Shown: positions 24,287 to 32,545, counted from the first letter of the stretch. The stretch: DNA of 64,000 nt from Bradyrhizobium mercantei (GCF_001982635.1 NZ_MKFI01000006.1:1-64000); one strand, 5' to 3'. Notes: generated from the sequence alone by a model not told the origin. Numbers and translations: made by a program.

Positions 24287-24916
24287 TTAGACCGCGACGG
24301 AGTTGAGCCAGCCGTGGCGGATCGGAAAGCCTTCGCCGCCGAGCAGCGTCACGGTCTCGTAGAGCGGCAGGCCGACCACGTTGGTGTAGGAGCCGACCAT
24401 CTTGACCACGAAGGATCCGGCGATGCCCTGCACGGCGTAGCCGCCGGCTTTGCCGCGCCATTCGCCGGAGCCGATATAGGCCTGGATGTCGTCCTCGCTG
24501 AGCCGCTTGAAGCGCACGCGGGTCTCGACCAGGCGCTGGCGGAACGCCTCGCGCGGCGTCACCACGCAGATCGCGGTGTAGACGCGGTGGTTGCGGCCCG
24601 ACAGCAGCCGCAGGCACTGCGCGGCCTCGTCGACCAGATTGGCCTTGGGCAGGATGCGGCGGCCGACTGCGACCACGGTGTCGGCGGAAATGATGAAGGA
24701 GCCGCGCAGATCATCGTCGAGCTGAACTGACTTCAGCGCCGCGTCCGCCTTCGCGCGCGCCAGGCGGTTGGCGCAGGCGCGCGGCAATTCGGCCCGCCGC
24801 GGGGTCTCGTCGACATCGGCCGGGCGCAGCGCGTCGGGCTCGATGCCGGCCTGGTTGAGCAGGGCCAGCCGCCGTGGCGAACCGGAAGCAAGAACGAATT
24901 TGGGACGGCCTAGCAT
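24287..24916 (-). CDS. maf: Maf-type nucleoside triphosphate pyrophosphatase
   Basis: A 209-residue Maf protein, a house-cleaning enzyme that hydrolyses non-canonical or certain canonical nucleoside triphosphates to monophosphates. It starts with the phosphate-binding signature LASGSPRRLALLNQAGI (residues about 8-24), continues with ADVDETP, FIISADTVVAVGRRILPK (catalytic Asp) and the KAGGYAVQGIAGSFV block. An open frame runs back to 25159, inside the phosphatase gene, but ATG 24916 gives the family N-terminus MLGRPKFVLASGSPRR. Neighbours are the low-Mr phosphatase (185 bp upstream) and yacG. In many alphaproteobacteria infA lies between these two; here the gap is too short for it. Confidence 0.94.
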   Translation of the reverse strand: MLGRPKFVLASGSPRRLALLNQAGIEPDALRPADVDETPRRAELPRACANRLARAKADAALKSVQLDDDLRGSFIISADTVVAVGRRILPKANLVDEAAQCLRLLSGRNHRVYTAICVVTPREAFRQRLVETRVRFKRLSEDDIQAYIGSGEWRGKAGGYAVQGIAGSFVVKMVGSYTNVVGLPLYETVTLLGGEGFPIRHGWLNSVAV

Positions 24917-25100
24917 GCGGGCTTTTGGGCTGAATCGGGGGGACGGACGCGGGCGGAACCTATCGGATGGGGCATGGATGCACAACCTTGGAACCGGCCG
25001 CGAATCGGGCTCCCCGTTGGAGACAAGGCCCCATAAGCACAGCTGTTTGTCAGTCTGGCGACAACGAGCGGTTCTGCGAATCGGAACCTCATCGCGCGCC

Positions 25101-25565
25101 TCACAGGTTCGCGGCGCCCGCCTTGGCAAAGCGGCGGCGGATGCGCAGCAACAGGCCATCGCAGACCTCGCGATAGGCGGCGAGCTTCTGCTCGCGGTTG
25201 CCGCTGGTGCCGGTGGGATCGACGGTAGGCCAATATTCGACGTCGGCGGCGAGCGTCCGGGTCAGATCCAGCGCCCTGTGGTGGGCCTCGGGCGACAGCG
25301 TGATGATGAGGTCGAAGTTCAGCCCCTCCCAGTCCTCGAGCTCTTCGAAGGTTTGCGGCTTGTGGCCGGAAATGTCCTGGCCGAACTCCGCCATCACGGA
25401 GACGGCGAACGGATCGAGCTCGCCCTTCCTGACGCCGGCCGAGCGGACATAGAGGCCTTGCGGAAACATGTGCTGCAGCAGGCTTTCGGCCATCGGCGAG
25501 CGCACAGCGTTATGGGCGCATGCAAACAGCACGGCTTGCGGGGTGCGCGCGCTTGGCGCTGCCAT
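25101..25565 (-). CDS. Low-molecular-weight phosphatase / ArsC-like protein
   Basis: A 154-residue protein of the low-Mr protein tyrosine phosphatase and arsenate reductase superfamily. The phosphate loop is VLFACAHNAVRSPMAESLL, which keeps the C(x)5R core but reads CAHNAVR rather than the usual CxGNxCR. The general-acid Asp is probably in YWPTVDPTGTSGN. A conserved member occupies this place, between UPF0262 and infA or maf, throughout the order. True substrate unknown; tyrosine-phosphatase, arsenate-reductase or other activity cannot be told apart here. The gene is intact and starts at ATG 25565. Confidence 0.85.
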   Translation of the reverse strand: MAAPSARTPQAVLFACAHNAVRSPMAESLLQHMFPQGLYVRSAGVRKGELDPFAVSVMAEFGQDISGHKPQTFEELEDWEGLNFDLIITLSPEAHHRALDLTRTLAADVEYWPTVDPTGTSGNREQKLAAYREVCDGLLLRIRRRFAKAGAANL

Positions 25566-25631
25566 GCGATCAGGCTTTTTTCGACCGGGGTACGCCCCCG
25601 TCGTTTGCCGAGGCGGCGATCATCATCGGGA

Positions 25632-26138
25632 TCATGCGCCCTCGCCTTTCCAATGAAGGACGGTGATCAGCGTGAACAGCCGCCGCGCGGTCTCGAAGTC
25701 GACCCGCACCTTGCCCTTGAGCCGCTCCTGCAGGGTGCGCGAGCCCTCGTCATGGATGCCGCGGCGGCCCATGTCGATCGCCTCGATCTTGTCCGGTGTC
25801 GCGGTGCGGATCGCCTGATAGTAGCTGTCGCAGATCATGAAGTAGTCCTTCACGACCCGGCGGAACGGGGTCAGCGACAACAGATGCGCCACGACAGGCG
25901 CGCCGTCCTCCTTGCGGATATCGAACATCAGCCGGTTGCCGGTGATCGCGATATGCAGGGTGTACGGGCCCGGCCCGGCGGCGCCTTCGGGCGCGAACAG
26001 GTTCTGCTCGACCAGATCGTAGATCGCGATCGCCCGCTCATGCTCGATGTCGGGCCCGGAACGGCCGATCGATTCCTCGTCGAGCGTCACCGCGACGATG
26101 CGATTGTTGGAATCCTCGTCGTCTGGTGACTTGGTCAT
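25632..26138 (-). CDS. UPF0262 family protein
   Basis: A 168-residue conserved protein of unknown function, family UPF0262, restricted mainly to alphaproteobacteria. Recognisable blocks are NNRIVAVTLDEESIGRSGPD near the N-terminus, ERAIAIYDLVEQN, SLTPFRRVVKDYFMICDSYY and the C-terminal FETARRLFTLITVLHW. The ATG at 26136-26138 overlaps the hisD stop by four bases (ATGA), so translation is coupled to hisD. The frame extends upstream inside hisD but that extension is a shadow. Confidence 0.92.
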   Translation of the reverse strand: MTKSPDDEDSNNRIVAVTLDEESIGRSGPDIEHERAIAIYDLVEQNLFAPEGAAGPGPYTLHIAITGNRLMFDIRKEDGAPVVAHLLSLTPFRRVVKDYFMICDSYYQAIRTATPDKIEAIDMGRRGIHDEGSRTLQERLKGKVRVDFETARRLFTLITVLHWKGEGA

Positions 26139-27430
26139 GAGAGGTTGAGGCGCAATCCGACGGAACGTGAATGGGCATCGAGACCCTCGGCCTGGCCGAG
26201 CGTCATCGCGGCGGGCCCGAGCGCACGAAGCTGATCCGGCCCGCACCGCAGGATCGAGGTTCGCTTCATGAAGTCAAGCACCCCGAGGCCCGAGGAGAAC
26301 CGCGCCGAGCGCGCGGTCGGCAGCACGTGGTTGGAGCCGCCGACATAGTCGCCGATCGCCTCAGGCGTATGGGCGCCGAGGAAGATCGCGCCGGCGTTGC
26401 GGACCTGCTTCGACAGGCCCTCGGCATCGGCGGTCATGATCTCCAGATGCTCGGCCGCGATCGCATTGGCGAGCTCGACCGCGTCGTCGAGCTTTGCCAC
26501 CTTGATCACGGCGCCGAAATCGTTCCACGAGGTGCGGGCGATCTCGGCGCGCGGCAGCGTCGCAAGCTGCGCCTCGACTGCGCGCTCGACATCGGCGGCG
26601 AGCCGCGCACTGTCGGTGATCAGGATCGACTGCGCGCTGACGTCATGCTCGGCCTGCGCCAACAGATCGGCCGCGATCCAGTCGGCATTGCCGGTGTCGT
26701 CCGCGATGACGAGCACCTCGGAAGGGCCGGCGATCATGTCGATGCCGACCTTGCCGAACACCAGCCGCTTGGCGGCGGCGACATAGGCGTTGCCGGGGCC
26801 GACGATTTTTGCCACCGGCGCGATCGTTGCCGTGCCGTAGGCCAAGGCAGCCACCGCCTGGGCGCCGCCGACGCGGTAGATCTCCGAGACGCCGCCGAGA
26901 TGGGCGGCCGCCAGCACCAGCGGGTTGAGCTTGCCGTCCGGTGCCGGCACCACCATCACCACCCGCGGCACGCCGGCGACCCTGGCCGGCACCGCATTCA
27001 TCAGCACCGAGGACGGATAGGCCGCGGTCCCCCCGGGCACGTAGAGCCCGACCGCATCGACCGCGCTCCAGCGCCAGCCGAGCTCGACACCGGCGGCATC
27101 GGTGAAGCGCTCGTCCTTCGGCAGCTGGCGGCGGTGAAAGGTCTCGATCCGGTCGCGCGCGAATTTGAGCGCCTCGACGGTCTTGGGGTCGCAGGCCGCG
27201 ACCCCGGCGTCGATCTCGGCTGTGGTGATGCGCAGGCCGGCGGCGTCGATATCGAGCCGGTCGAACTTCCTGGTCGCCTCGAGCAGCGCCGCGTCGCCGC
27301 GGGCCGCCACATCATCGACGATGGCGCGGGTAGCGCGCTCGACGTCAGCCGAGACCTCGCGTTTGGCCGCCAGGAAATCGCGGAAACGCTGGTCGAAATC
27401 GGCGCTCTGTCGGTCCAGGCGAACGGGCAT
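26135..27430 (-). CDS. hisD: Histidinol dehydrogenase
   Basis: A 431-residue zinc enzyme that performs the last two steps of histidine synthesis, L-histidinol to L-histidine with two NAD+. The signature GPGNAYVAAAKRLVFGKVGI, followed by DMIAGPSEVLVIAD, is in the centre. LAQAEHDVSAQSILI contains the zinc-binding Gln and His, and AAEHLEIMT holds the catalytic Glu-His pair. SNHVLPT and LGVLDFMKRTS are also typical. Full length; ATG 27430. It is in the conserved DUF2948-hisD-UPF0262 order and overlaps UPF0262 by four bases. The short intergenic region before it carries a palindromic repeat. Confidence 0.98.
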   Translation of the reverse strand: MPVRLDRQSADFDQRFRDFLAAKREVSADVERATRAIVDDVAARGDAALLEATRKFDRLDIDAAGLRITTAEIDAGVAACDPKTVEALKFARDRIETFHRRQLPKDERFTDAAGVELGWRWSAVDAVGLYVPGGTAAYPSSVLMNAVPARVAGVPRVVMVVPAPDGKLNPLVLAAAHLGGVSEIYRVGGAQAVAALAYGTATIAPVAKIVGPGNAYVAAAKRLVFGKVGIDMIAGPSEVLVIADDTGNADWIAADLLAQAEHDVSAQSILITDSARLAADVERAVEAQLATLPRAEIARTSWNDFGAVIKVAKLDDAVELANAIAAEHLEIMTADAEGLSKQVRNAGAIFLGAHTPEAIGDYVGGSNHVLPTARSARFSSGLGVLDFMKRTSILRCGPDQLRALGPAAMTLGQAEGLDAHSRSVGLRLNLS

Positions 27431-27516
27431 GGCGGCTTTCTTAGGAGGAATTCAGCTCCCTGCTCAATGGCGCGGCGGATAATGGCCGTCAACCCTTGGA
27501 GGACCCGAGAGACGCT

Positions 27517-27638
27517 GTCGTCCCTGCGAAAGCAGGGACCCATAGCCACAAATTCCAATTGTTACAGGGCGCTGGGGCCCATCCCGCCCTAACAAGTGCA
27601 GCGGTGGTTATGGGTCCCCGCGTTCGCTGGGACGACGG
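27517..27638. repeat. Palindromic intergenic repeat, family A, copy 1
   Basis: The outer arms are gtcgtccctgcgaaagcagg (from 27517) and cgcgttcgctgggacgacgg (up to 27638), with inner arms gggacccatagccac and gtggttatgggtcc. They pair as a long imperfect hairpin around about 55 bp of unrelated loop. Four more copies or half copies with the same arms are in this window (48346, 57067, 59043, 60157). The elements lie only between genes. Confidence 0.8.
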
Positions 27639-27646
27639 CCCGGAAT

Positions 27647-28075
27647 TTACCCCGGCGCCATCCCGAGATCGTCAGCCCCAAGATCGGTCAATTCGCACTC
27701 CAGGCACTCGACATCGAGCCGCAACGCCGCGCCCTCGCCGAACATCAGGAGTGCGCTGCCGCCCGGCGGGTCGGAGGCATGGAATTCGATCCCGAGCAGT
27801 TCCAGGGTCGCTTCCGGGGCTTCCAGGTCGATATTGCGCGACTTGCATGCCAGCACCCGGTCGAACCTGAGCGCGGCGATCAGCCGGCGCGAGCAGGTGC
27901 CGCCGGACAGGGTCTGCTCCCAGTCCAGCCGGTTCAGCCCGACCACCAGGCGCTTCTCGTCCTGGCGCCAGATGATGTCGGAAGGCTGGACGCGGGCGTC
28001 CTGGACGTGGGCGGAGATCACCGCGAGGTCATCGGCATCGAGGGCGATCAGTTTCAGCGGCGCGGGTGGGGACAT
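27647..28075 (-). CDS. DUF2948 family protein
   Basis: A 142-residue conserved protein of family DUF2948, known from alphaproteobacteria, always beside hisD. Blocks that identify it are LIALDADDLAVISAHVQDA at the start, the central RLVVGLNRLDWEQ, RLIAALRFDRVLACKSRNID and the C-terminal LRLDVECLECELTDLG. ATG 28075 begins the family sequence (MSPPAPLKLIALDADDL); the upstream open frame to 28222 has no family similarity. Function is unknown. In related genomes murA normally precedes this gene; here the upstream neighbour is a repeat and an alpha/beta hydrolase. Confidence 0.92.
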   Translation of the reverse strand: MSPPAPLKLIALDADDLAVISAHVQDARVQPSDIIWRQDEKRLVVGLNRLDWEQTLSGGTCSRRLIAALRFDRVLACKSRNIDLEAPEATLELLGIEFHASDPPGGSALLMFGEGAALRLDVECLECELTDLGADDLGMAPG

Positions 28076-28254
28076 GCGGTAGTTATAACGCCTTGCGGCC
28101 CCGGAGGTACCAAACGGCCGCAAGGAAATCCCGCTCGAGGGAACCGGCGAGCGCACGAGCAAAATATCGAAAACAACCCCATGCAAAGGAGCTGACGGCG
28201 CCGGCGGCGTTCGACATGCCAACTTGACACGTCAGGTGAGCACGCTCGTCAGGC

Positions 28255-28420
28255 TCCCTCCCCCTTGCGGGGGAGGGTGGGGAGAGGGGTAAGCCCCGGG
28301 CGAGATGGATGACGAGGTCACCGTCTTCGCAATGTTGATCACGCTAGCGAATGGCATTCGAGAGAGCGCGTCGTGTGGCCACCCCTCTCCCTAACCCTCC
28401 CCCGCAAGGGGGAGGGAACC
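28255..28420. repeat. Palindromic intergenic repeat, family B, copy 1
   Basis: Arms ccctcccccttgcggggg with ggtggggagaggggt (28255-28291) and the inverse gccacccctctccctaacc with ctcccccgcaagggggaggg (28378-28418) bracket about 90 bp. Related elements are at 57862-58095 and, in more diverged form, 36936-37075 and 47638-47805. It fills most of the 415-bp gap between the DUF2948 and alpha/beta hydrolase genes; nothing else is seen there. Confidence 0.75.
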
Positions 28421-28490
28421 CTACCGCCTATGGCTTCCTCACTTGAGCGCAGTTGAGGATCTCAAGCGGTGATGCTGGGCGACGTTCGCC

Positions 28491-29315
28491 TCAGCCCTTG
28501 ATGAACGCCAGCAGGTCCGCGTTGATGGTCTCGGCTTCGGTCGTCGGCATGCCGTGCGGAAAGCCCTTGTAGGTTTTCAGCGTGCCGTTCTTCAGAAGCT
28601 TGGCCGAGAGCGGGGCGGAATCGGCGTAGGGCACGATCTGGTCGTCGTCGCCATGCATCACCAGCACCGGCACGTTGATCTTCTTCAGATCCTCGGTGAA
28701 GTCGGTCTGCGAGAAGGCGACGATGCCGTCGTAATGCGCCTTGGCGCCGCCCATCATGCCCTGCCGCCACCAGTTCTGGATCACGGCTTCCGACGGTTTC
28801 GCGCCGGGCCGGTTGTAGCCGTAGAACGGTCCGGCCGGCAGATCGCGGTAGAACTGCGAGCGGTTGGCGGCGAGCTGCGCCTGCAAGCCGTCGAACACCG
28901 ACTTCGGCAGGCCGCCGGGATTGTTCGCCGTCTGCACCATCAAGGGCGGCACGGCGCTGAGAATCGCGGCCTTCGCCACCCGGCTCTCGCCATGGCGCGC
29001 GATGTAGTGCACCACCTCGCCGCCGCCGGTGGAGTGACCGACATGCACGGCGTTCTTCAGGTCGAGATGTGCGGTGACGGCAGCGAGGTCATCGGCATAG
29101 TGGTCCATGTCGTGGCCGTCGGCGACCTGGGCGGAGCGACCGTGGCCGCGGCGGTCGTGGGCGATGACGCGAAAGCCGCGCCCCACGAAGAACAGCATTT
29201 GCGCGTCCCAGTCGTCCGACGACAGCGGCCAGCCATGGCTGAACACGATCGGCTGGCCGGAACCCCAATCCTTGTAGAAAATCTCGACGCCGTCTTTGGT
29301 GGTGATGGTGGGCAT
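28491..29315 (-). CDS. Alpha/beta hydrolase, non-haem chloroperoxidase-like
   Basis: A 274-residue cofactor-free haloperoxidase/esterase-type alpha/beta hydrolase. MPTITTKDGVEIFYKDWGSG is the family opening, VFSHGWPLSSDDWDAQ forms the oxyanion loop, VGHSTGGGEVVHYIARHG contains the nucleophile Ser (about residue 97), MHGDDDQIVPY the catalytic Asp and GFPHGMPTT the His. All three catalytic residues are present. AGAGGAG lies eight to ten bases before ATG 29315. These proteins hydrolyse esters and can perhydrolyse acids; natural substrate unknown. It is transcribed alone, followed by repeats. Confidence 0.92.
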   Translation of the reverse strand: MPTITTKDGVEIFYKDWGSGQPIVFSHGWPLSSDDWDAQMLFFVGRGFRVIAHDRRGHGRSAQVADGHDMDHYADDLAAVTAHLDLKNAVHVGHSTGGGEVVHYIARHGESRVAKAAILSAVPPLMVQTANNPGGLPKSVFDGLQAQLAANRSQFYRDLPAGPFYGYNRPGAKPSEAVIQNWWRQGMMGGAKAHYDGIVAFSQTDFTEDLKKINVPVLVMHGDDDQIVPYADSAPLSAKLLKNGTLKTYKGFPHGMPTTEAETINADLLAFIKG

Positions 29316-29458
29316 TTGATTGCTCCTCTTGTTGCTGGTCTTGTGGTCCGGACACGCCAGACGTGAACGGACCTTCGGCGACGGCATGTCCCCGACACGC
29401 CGCCGCACATCCTCATCTATGCTGTGCGTCGCCTCGAATTGATGTGATCCGCCCTGGA

Positions 29459-29959
29459 TCAGGCGAAATTGACCGGCCTGAACCTGCGCCAGGCGCCGAT
29501 GATCATCACGGCGAAGAACACCAGCACGATGCCCTGCACCGCTGCAAACACCGGCCCGGACGGCGGGTTCGGCGGCACGGCCGGTGCCAGCGCCTTCAGC
29601 GCCGGCACCTTGAGGAAGCTCTGGATGACGAGCACGAAGACGTTGAGATAAAGCGAGACCATCGCGGTCACGACATAGATCGGGCGCCAGACGCCCTTGA
29701 GCTGCATCGCATACAACGCGATGCAGGCGATCGCGAGCAGAACCAGCGAGAGCCCGCCGATGATCTGCGACGGCAGCACCTTCTCGGTGATCAGCGGCGG
29801 GATCACGAAGCCGGTGGCGCTGGTCAGGATCGTGAACAGCAGGAAGATCCCAGTCAGCCCCGGCATCGCGCGCGAGCCGAGCAAGCCGAACATCACGATC
29901 ACGCCGGCGACGATCGCAATCAAGCTAATAATGACATGCACGAGCACTAACGTCGTCAT
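29459..29959 (-). CDS. Four-helix membrane protein of unknown function
   Basis: The 166-residue product is almost all membrane: helices at about 4-24 (VLVHVIISLIAIVAGVIVMF), 35-55 (GIFLLFTILTSATGFVI), 67-87 (GLSLVLLAIACIALYAM), 94-116 (IYVVTAMVSLYLNVFVLVIQ) and a last one near 138-156 (VQGIVLVFFAVMIIGAWR), so four or five segments. I do not recognise a named family; similar short membrane proteins are frequent in Bradyrhizobium. ATG 29959 has GGGGAG upstream and is preferred over GTG 29968. No operon partner. Confidence 0.78.
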   Translation of the reverse strand: MTTLVLVHVIISLIAIVAGVIVMFGLLGSRAMPGLTGIFLLFTILTSATGFVIPPLITEKVLPSQIIGGLSLVLLAIACIALYAMQLKGVWRPIYVVTAMVSLYLNVFVLVIQSFLKVPALKALAPAVPPNPPSGPVFAAVQGIVLVFFAVMIIGAWRRFRPVNFA

Positions 29960-30134
29960 GTGGCACACTCCCCGCTGAGACCCGCGCCTCAGGTTACGAT
30001 GCGTGACGAAAAATTGCTACATGATCGATGCCAGGATGTCCGACATCTCATTGGACTTGCCGACGCCGCCGCTTGCTGAAAATTCCGCACCGGTGCTGCA
30101 CGTCGCGTGCACGTGCGCCTCGTGAGAAGTTGAA

Positions 30135-30443
30135 TCAATAATAGCGCGGGATCGGCCCATGATGCGGCGTCTTGCGCTTCGACAGGTCGAACAGCACCTC
30201 GTCGACATAGCACCAGCCCCAGCCTTCCGGCGGATCGTAGCCCTCGATCACGGGATGGCCGGTGGCATGGAAATGCGCCGTCGCATGCCGGTTCGGCGAG
30301 TCGTCGCAGCAGCAGACATGGCCGCAGGTCCGGCAGATCCGCAAATGCAGCCAGCGGCTGCCGCTCTTCAGGCATTCCTCGCAGCCGAGCGCACTCGGCG
30401 TGACGTCCTGGATGCCGGCGATATGGCTGCAGCCTTTTGTCAT
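30135..30443 (-). CDS. UBP-type zinc-finger protein
   Basis: A 102-residue stand-alone zf-UBP domain (PF02148). The metal ligands are visible: CSHI near the start, CEECLKSG, ICRTCGHVCCCDDSPNRHAT, HFHATGHPV. The rest reads GWGWCYVDEVLFDL. In eukaryotes this fold binds the free C-terminus of ubiquitin; in bacteria it occurs as a small protein of unknown role, often linked to redox or stress genes. Here it is encoded 170 bp downstream of the cNMP-binding flavoprotein, with a repeat between, on the same strand. AAGAGG before ATG 30443 supports the start. Confidence 0.88.
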   Translation of the reverse strand: MTKGCSHIAGIQDVTPSALGCEECLKSGSRWLHLRICRTCGHVCCCDDSPNRHATAHFHATGHPVIEGYDPPEGWGWCYVDEVLFDLSKRKTPHHGPIPRYY

Positions 30444-30477
30444 GTCTGGCCTCTTTACTAGTCGCGCTTGATGGACC

Positions 30478-30588
30478 CGTCATCCTGAGGTGCGAGCCTC
30501 TTCGGCGAGCCTCGAAGGATGCACGGCCCCGCCTGTGGCCGATTCATCCTTCGAGGCTCGCTCCGCTCGCACCTCAGGATGACGGGAA
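30478..30588. repeat. Palindromic intergenic repeat, family C
   Basis: The arms cgtcatcctgaggtgcgagc (from 30478) and gctcgcacctcaggatgacg (ending 30586) are exact inverse complements, and a second inner pair, gcctcgaaggatgcac and attcatccttcgaggc, nests inside. The result is a long two-stage hairpin between the flavoprotein and zinc-finger genes. Only one copy is in the window; this type of element is common in Bradyrhizobium genomes. Confidence 0.8.
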
Positions 30589-30612
30589 TAGAGCTTCCCC
30601 GCCGCATCATCA

Positions 30613-32310
30613 CTACAACGTCGGACTACCGGCATCCGCGAGATAGCCGTGCAGCGCAGCCACGACCTGCGCACCCTCGCCGATCGCGCCGCCGACGCGC
30701 TTGACCGATCCGGAGCGGACATCGCCGACCGCGAACACGCCGGGCACCGTGGTCTCGAGCAGCGGCACGGCGCGCGCGCCCTCACCGTTCTGCACGCCGG
30801 TCATCACGAAGCCGCCGCGGTCGACCTGCACGCCGCAGCCCTCGAGCCAGCCGGTCGCCGGATCGGCGCCGACGAACAGGAACAGATTGCGGATGTCCAT
30901 CGTGAACTCGTCGGGCGCGAGCCGGCTCTTCCAGCGCACGCGCTCCAGCGTCTCCGCGCCCTCGAGCCCGACCACCTCGGTGTTGAACATCAATTCGATG
31001 TTCGGCGTCGCCTCGATGCGCTCGATCAGGTAGCGCGACATGCTGGCGCCGAGCCCGCCGCCGCGGATCATCATGTTGACCCTGCGGGCATGCGCCGACA
31101 GGTACACCGCCGCCTGGCCCGCGGAGTTGCCGCCGCCGACCAGCACGACCTCCTGCTGGGCGCAGAGCCGCGCCTCGATCGGCGAGGCCCAATACCAGAC
31201 GCCGCGGCCCTCATAGTGCTCGAGATTGTCGATCACGGGCCGGCGATAGCGCGCGCCGCTCGCGACCACGACCGACCGGGCGCGCAGCGTATGCCCGCAT
31301 GCGGTATCGAGCGCGAACGCACCGGAGGCCTTCGAGCAATCGAGCGATTTGATCGAGACCGGGATCAGCATCTCGGCGCCGAATTTCTGCGCCTGGTTGA
31401 AGGCCCGTCCGGCCAGCGCCTGGCCGGAGATGCCGGTCGGGAAGCCCAGATAGTTTTCGATGCGCATGCTGGCGCCGGCCTGGCCGCCGAAGGCGCGGGA
31501 ATCGAACACCGCGACCGACAGGCCTTCCGAGGCCGCATAGACCGCGGTGGCAAGCCCGGCCGGGCCGCTGCCGACCACCGCGACATCGTAAAGCTTGTTC
31601 TCCGCACTGTTGCCGATCATGCCGAGCGCCATCGCAAGCGCCGTCTCGGACGGATTGCGCAGCACCGTGCCGTTGGGACAGACCACCAGCGGCAGTTCGG
31701 CGCGGGTCGGCGAATAGCGCGCGAGAAGGTCGGCGGCATCGGTGTCGGCCTCGGGATCGAGCACATGGTGCGGCTGGCCGTTGCGCGCCAGGAAATTCTG
31801 CAGCGGCGCCATGTTGCCGACCGAGGCAGGGCCGATCAGCACCGGCCCGCCGGCGCCGCCCTGGATCAGGCTGACGCGGCGCAGGATCAGCGCGCGCATG
31901 ATGCGCTCGCCGAGATCGGCCTCGGCGACCAAAAGCGCACGCAGCCGGTCGGGCGGCAGCAACAGCGTCTCGACGGCACCGTCGGCATGGCCGTCGACCA
32001 GCGCCGGGCGGCCGGAGAGCTGGCCGATCTCGGCGAGGAATTGCCCCGGTCCCTGGTCGATGATCGGCGTGACGTGGCCAAGGCCGTCGCGCTGGGTGAC
32101 CGAGACGCTGCCCGACAGCACCACGAACATGCCGGGACCCCGCGTACCGGTCTCGAACAGCGCCTCGCCGTCCTGGTACGCGCGCGGCTCGCCGAAGCGG
32201 CGCATCCGCTCGATCTCCTGCGCGGTCAAGGTCGGAAAGGTCTGCTCATGGCGCGGGAAGGCATAGGCCGTCGCGTTCAGCCGATTGATCGTCGTGTCAT
32301 CTACAGCCAT
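30613..32310 (-). CDS. Cyclic-nucleotide-binding / thioredoxin-reductase-like flavoprotein
   Basis: A 565-residue three-part protein. Residues about 20-145 form a cyclic-nucleotide-binding domain (DGEALFETGTRGPGMFVVLS, then GQFLAEIGQLSGRPALVDG). A short thioredoxin-fold-like part follows (about 165-230: MAPLQNFLARNGQPHHVLDP, LPLVVCPNGTVLRNPS). The C-terminal 310 residues are a thioredoxin-reductase-type FAD/NADPH module with GSGPAGLATAVYAASEG, GGGNSAGQAAVYLS and GVFAVGDVRSGSVKRVGGAI. The redox CxxC of real thioredoxin reductase is missing: at that place the protein reads GVWYWASPIEARLC. So it is probably a cNMP-regulated or former-cNMP redox enzyme with another electron acceptor. It follows the 64-residue gene by 40 bp. 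Confidence 0.88.
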   Translation of the reverse strand: MAVDDTTINRLNATAYAFPRHEQTFPTLTAQEIERMRRFGEPRAYQDGEALFETGTRGPGMFVVLSGSVSVTQRDGLGHVTPIIDQGPGQFLAEIGQLSGRPALVDGHADGAVETLLLPPDRLRALLVAEADLGERIMRALILRRVSLIQGGAGGPVLIGPASVGNMAPLQNFLARNGQPHHVLDPEADTDAADLLARYSPTRAELPLVVCPNGTVLRNPSETALAMALGMIGNSAENKLYDVAVVGSGPAGLATAVYAASEGLSVAVFDSRAFGGQAGASMRIENYLGFPTGISGQALAGRAFNQAQKFGAEMLIPVSIKSLDCSKASGAFALDTACGHTLRARSVVVASGARYRRPVIDNLEHYEGRGVWYWASPIEARLCAQQEVVLVGGGNSAGQAAVYLSAHARRVNMMIRGGGLGASMSRYLIERIEATPNIELMFNTEVVGLEGAETLERVRWKSRLAPDEFTMDIRNLFLFVGADPATGWLEGCGVQVDRGGFVMTGVQNGEGARAVPLLETTVPGVFAVGDVRSGSVKRVGGAIGEGAQVVAALHGYLADAGSPTL

Positions 32311-32350
32311 TTTCGGCGACCCGCTTCTCTTGCAACACACACGAGCCGAT

Positions 32351-32545
32351 TTAACGGCCCGGCTCGTTTCCGCCGCCGTCATCTAGCGGCGCGTCGGCCG
32401 CATCGGAAGCCACATCCTCGCGACCGCGCGCCTGCGATTTCCGCCGCTTCAGGTTTTCACGCAGCGCCAGCTTGAGACGATCCTGTCGTGAATCCTTCAC
32501 GCGGGCTCCGGCCTGCCCGCCGCCTCTGTCCTGATCGCCTGTCAT
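32351..32545 (-). CDS. Small basic conserved protein
   Basis: A 64-residue hydrophilic protein with a basic helix, SRQDRLKLALRENLKRRKSQ, between low-complexity Gly/Asp-rich ends. The central 20 residues look familiar from small Bradyrhizobiaceae proteins of unknown function. ATG 32545; the ribosome-binding site is weak (GAGAG 13 bases upstream). It lies 40 bp upstream of the flavoprotein gene on the same strand. The region from 32546 to the tRNA at 32875 (about 330 bp) holds nothing I can name. Confidence 0.65.
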   Translation of the reverse strand: MTGDQDRGGGQAGARVKDSRQDRLKLALRENLKRRKSQARGREDVASDAADAPLDDGGGNEPGR

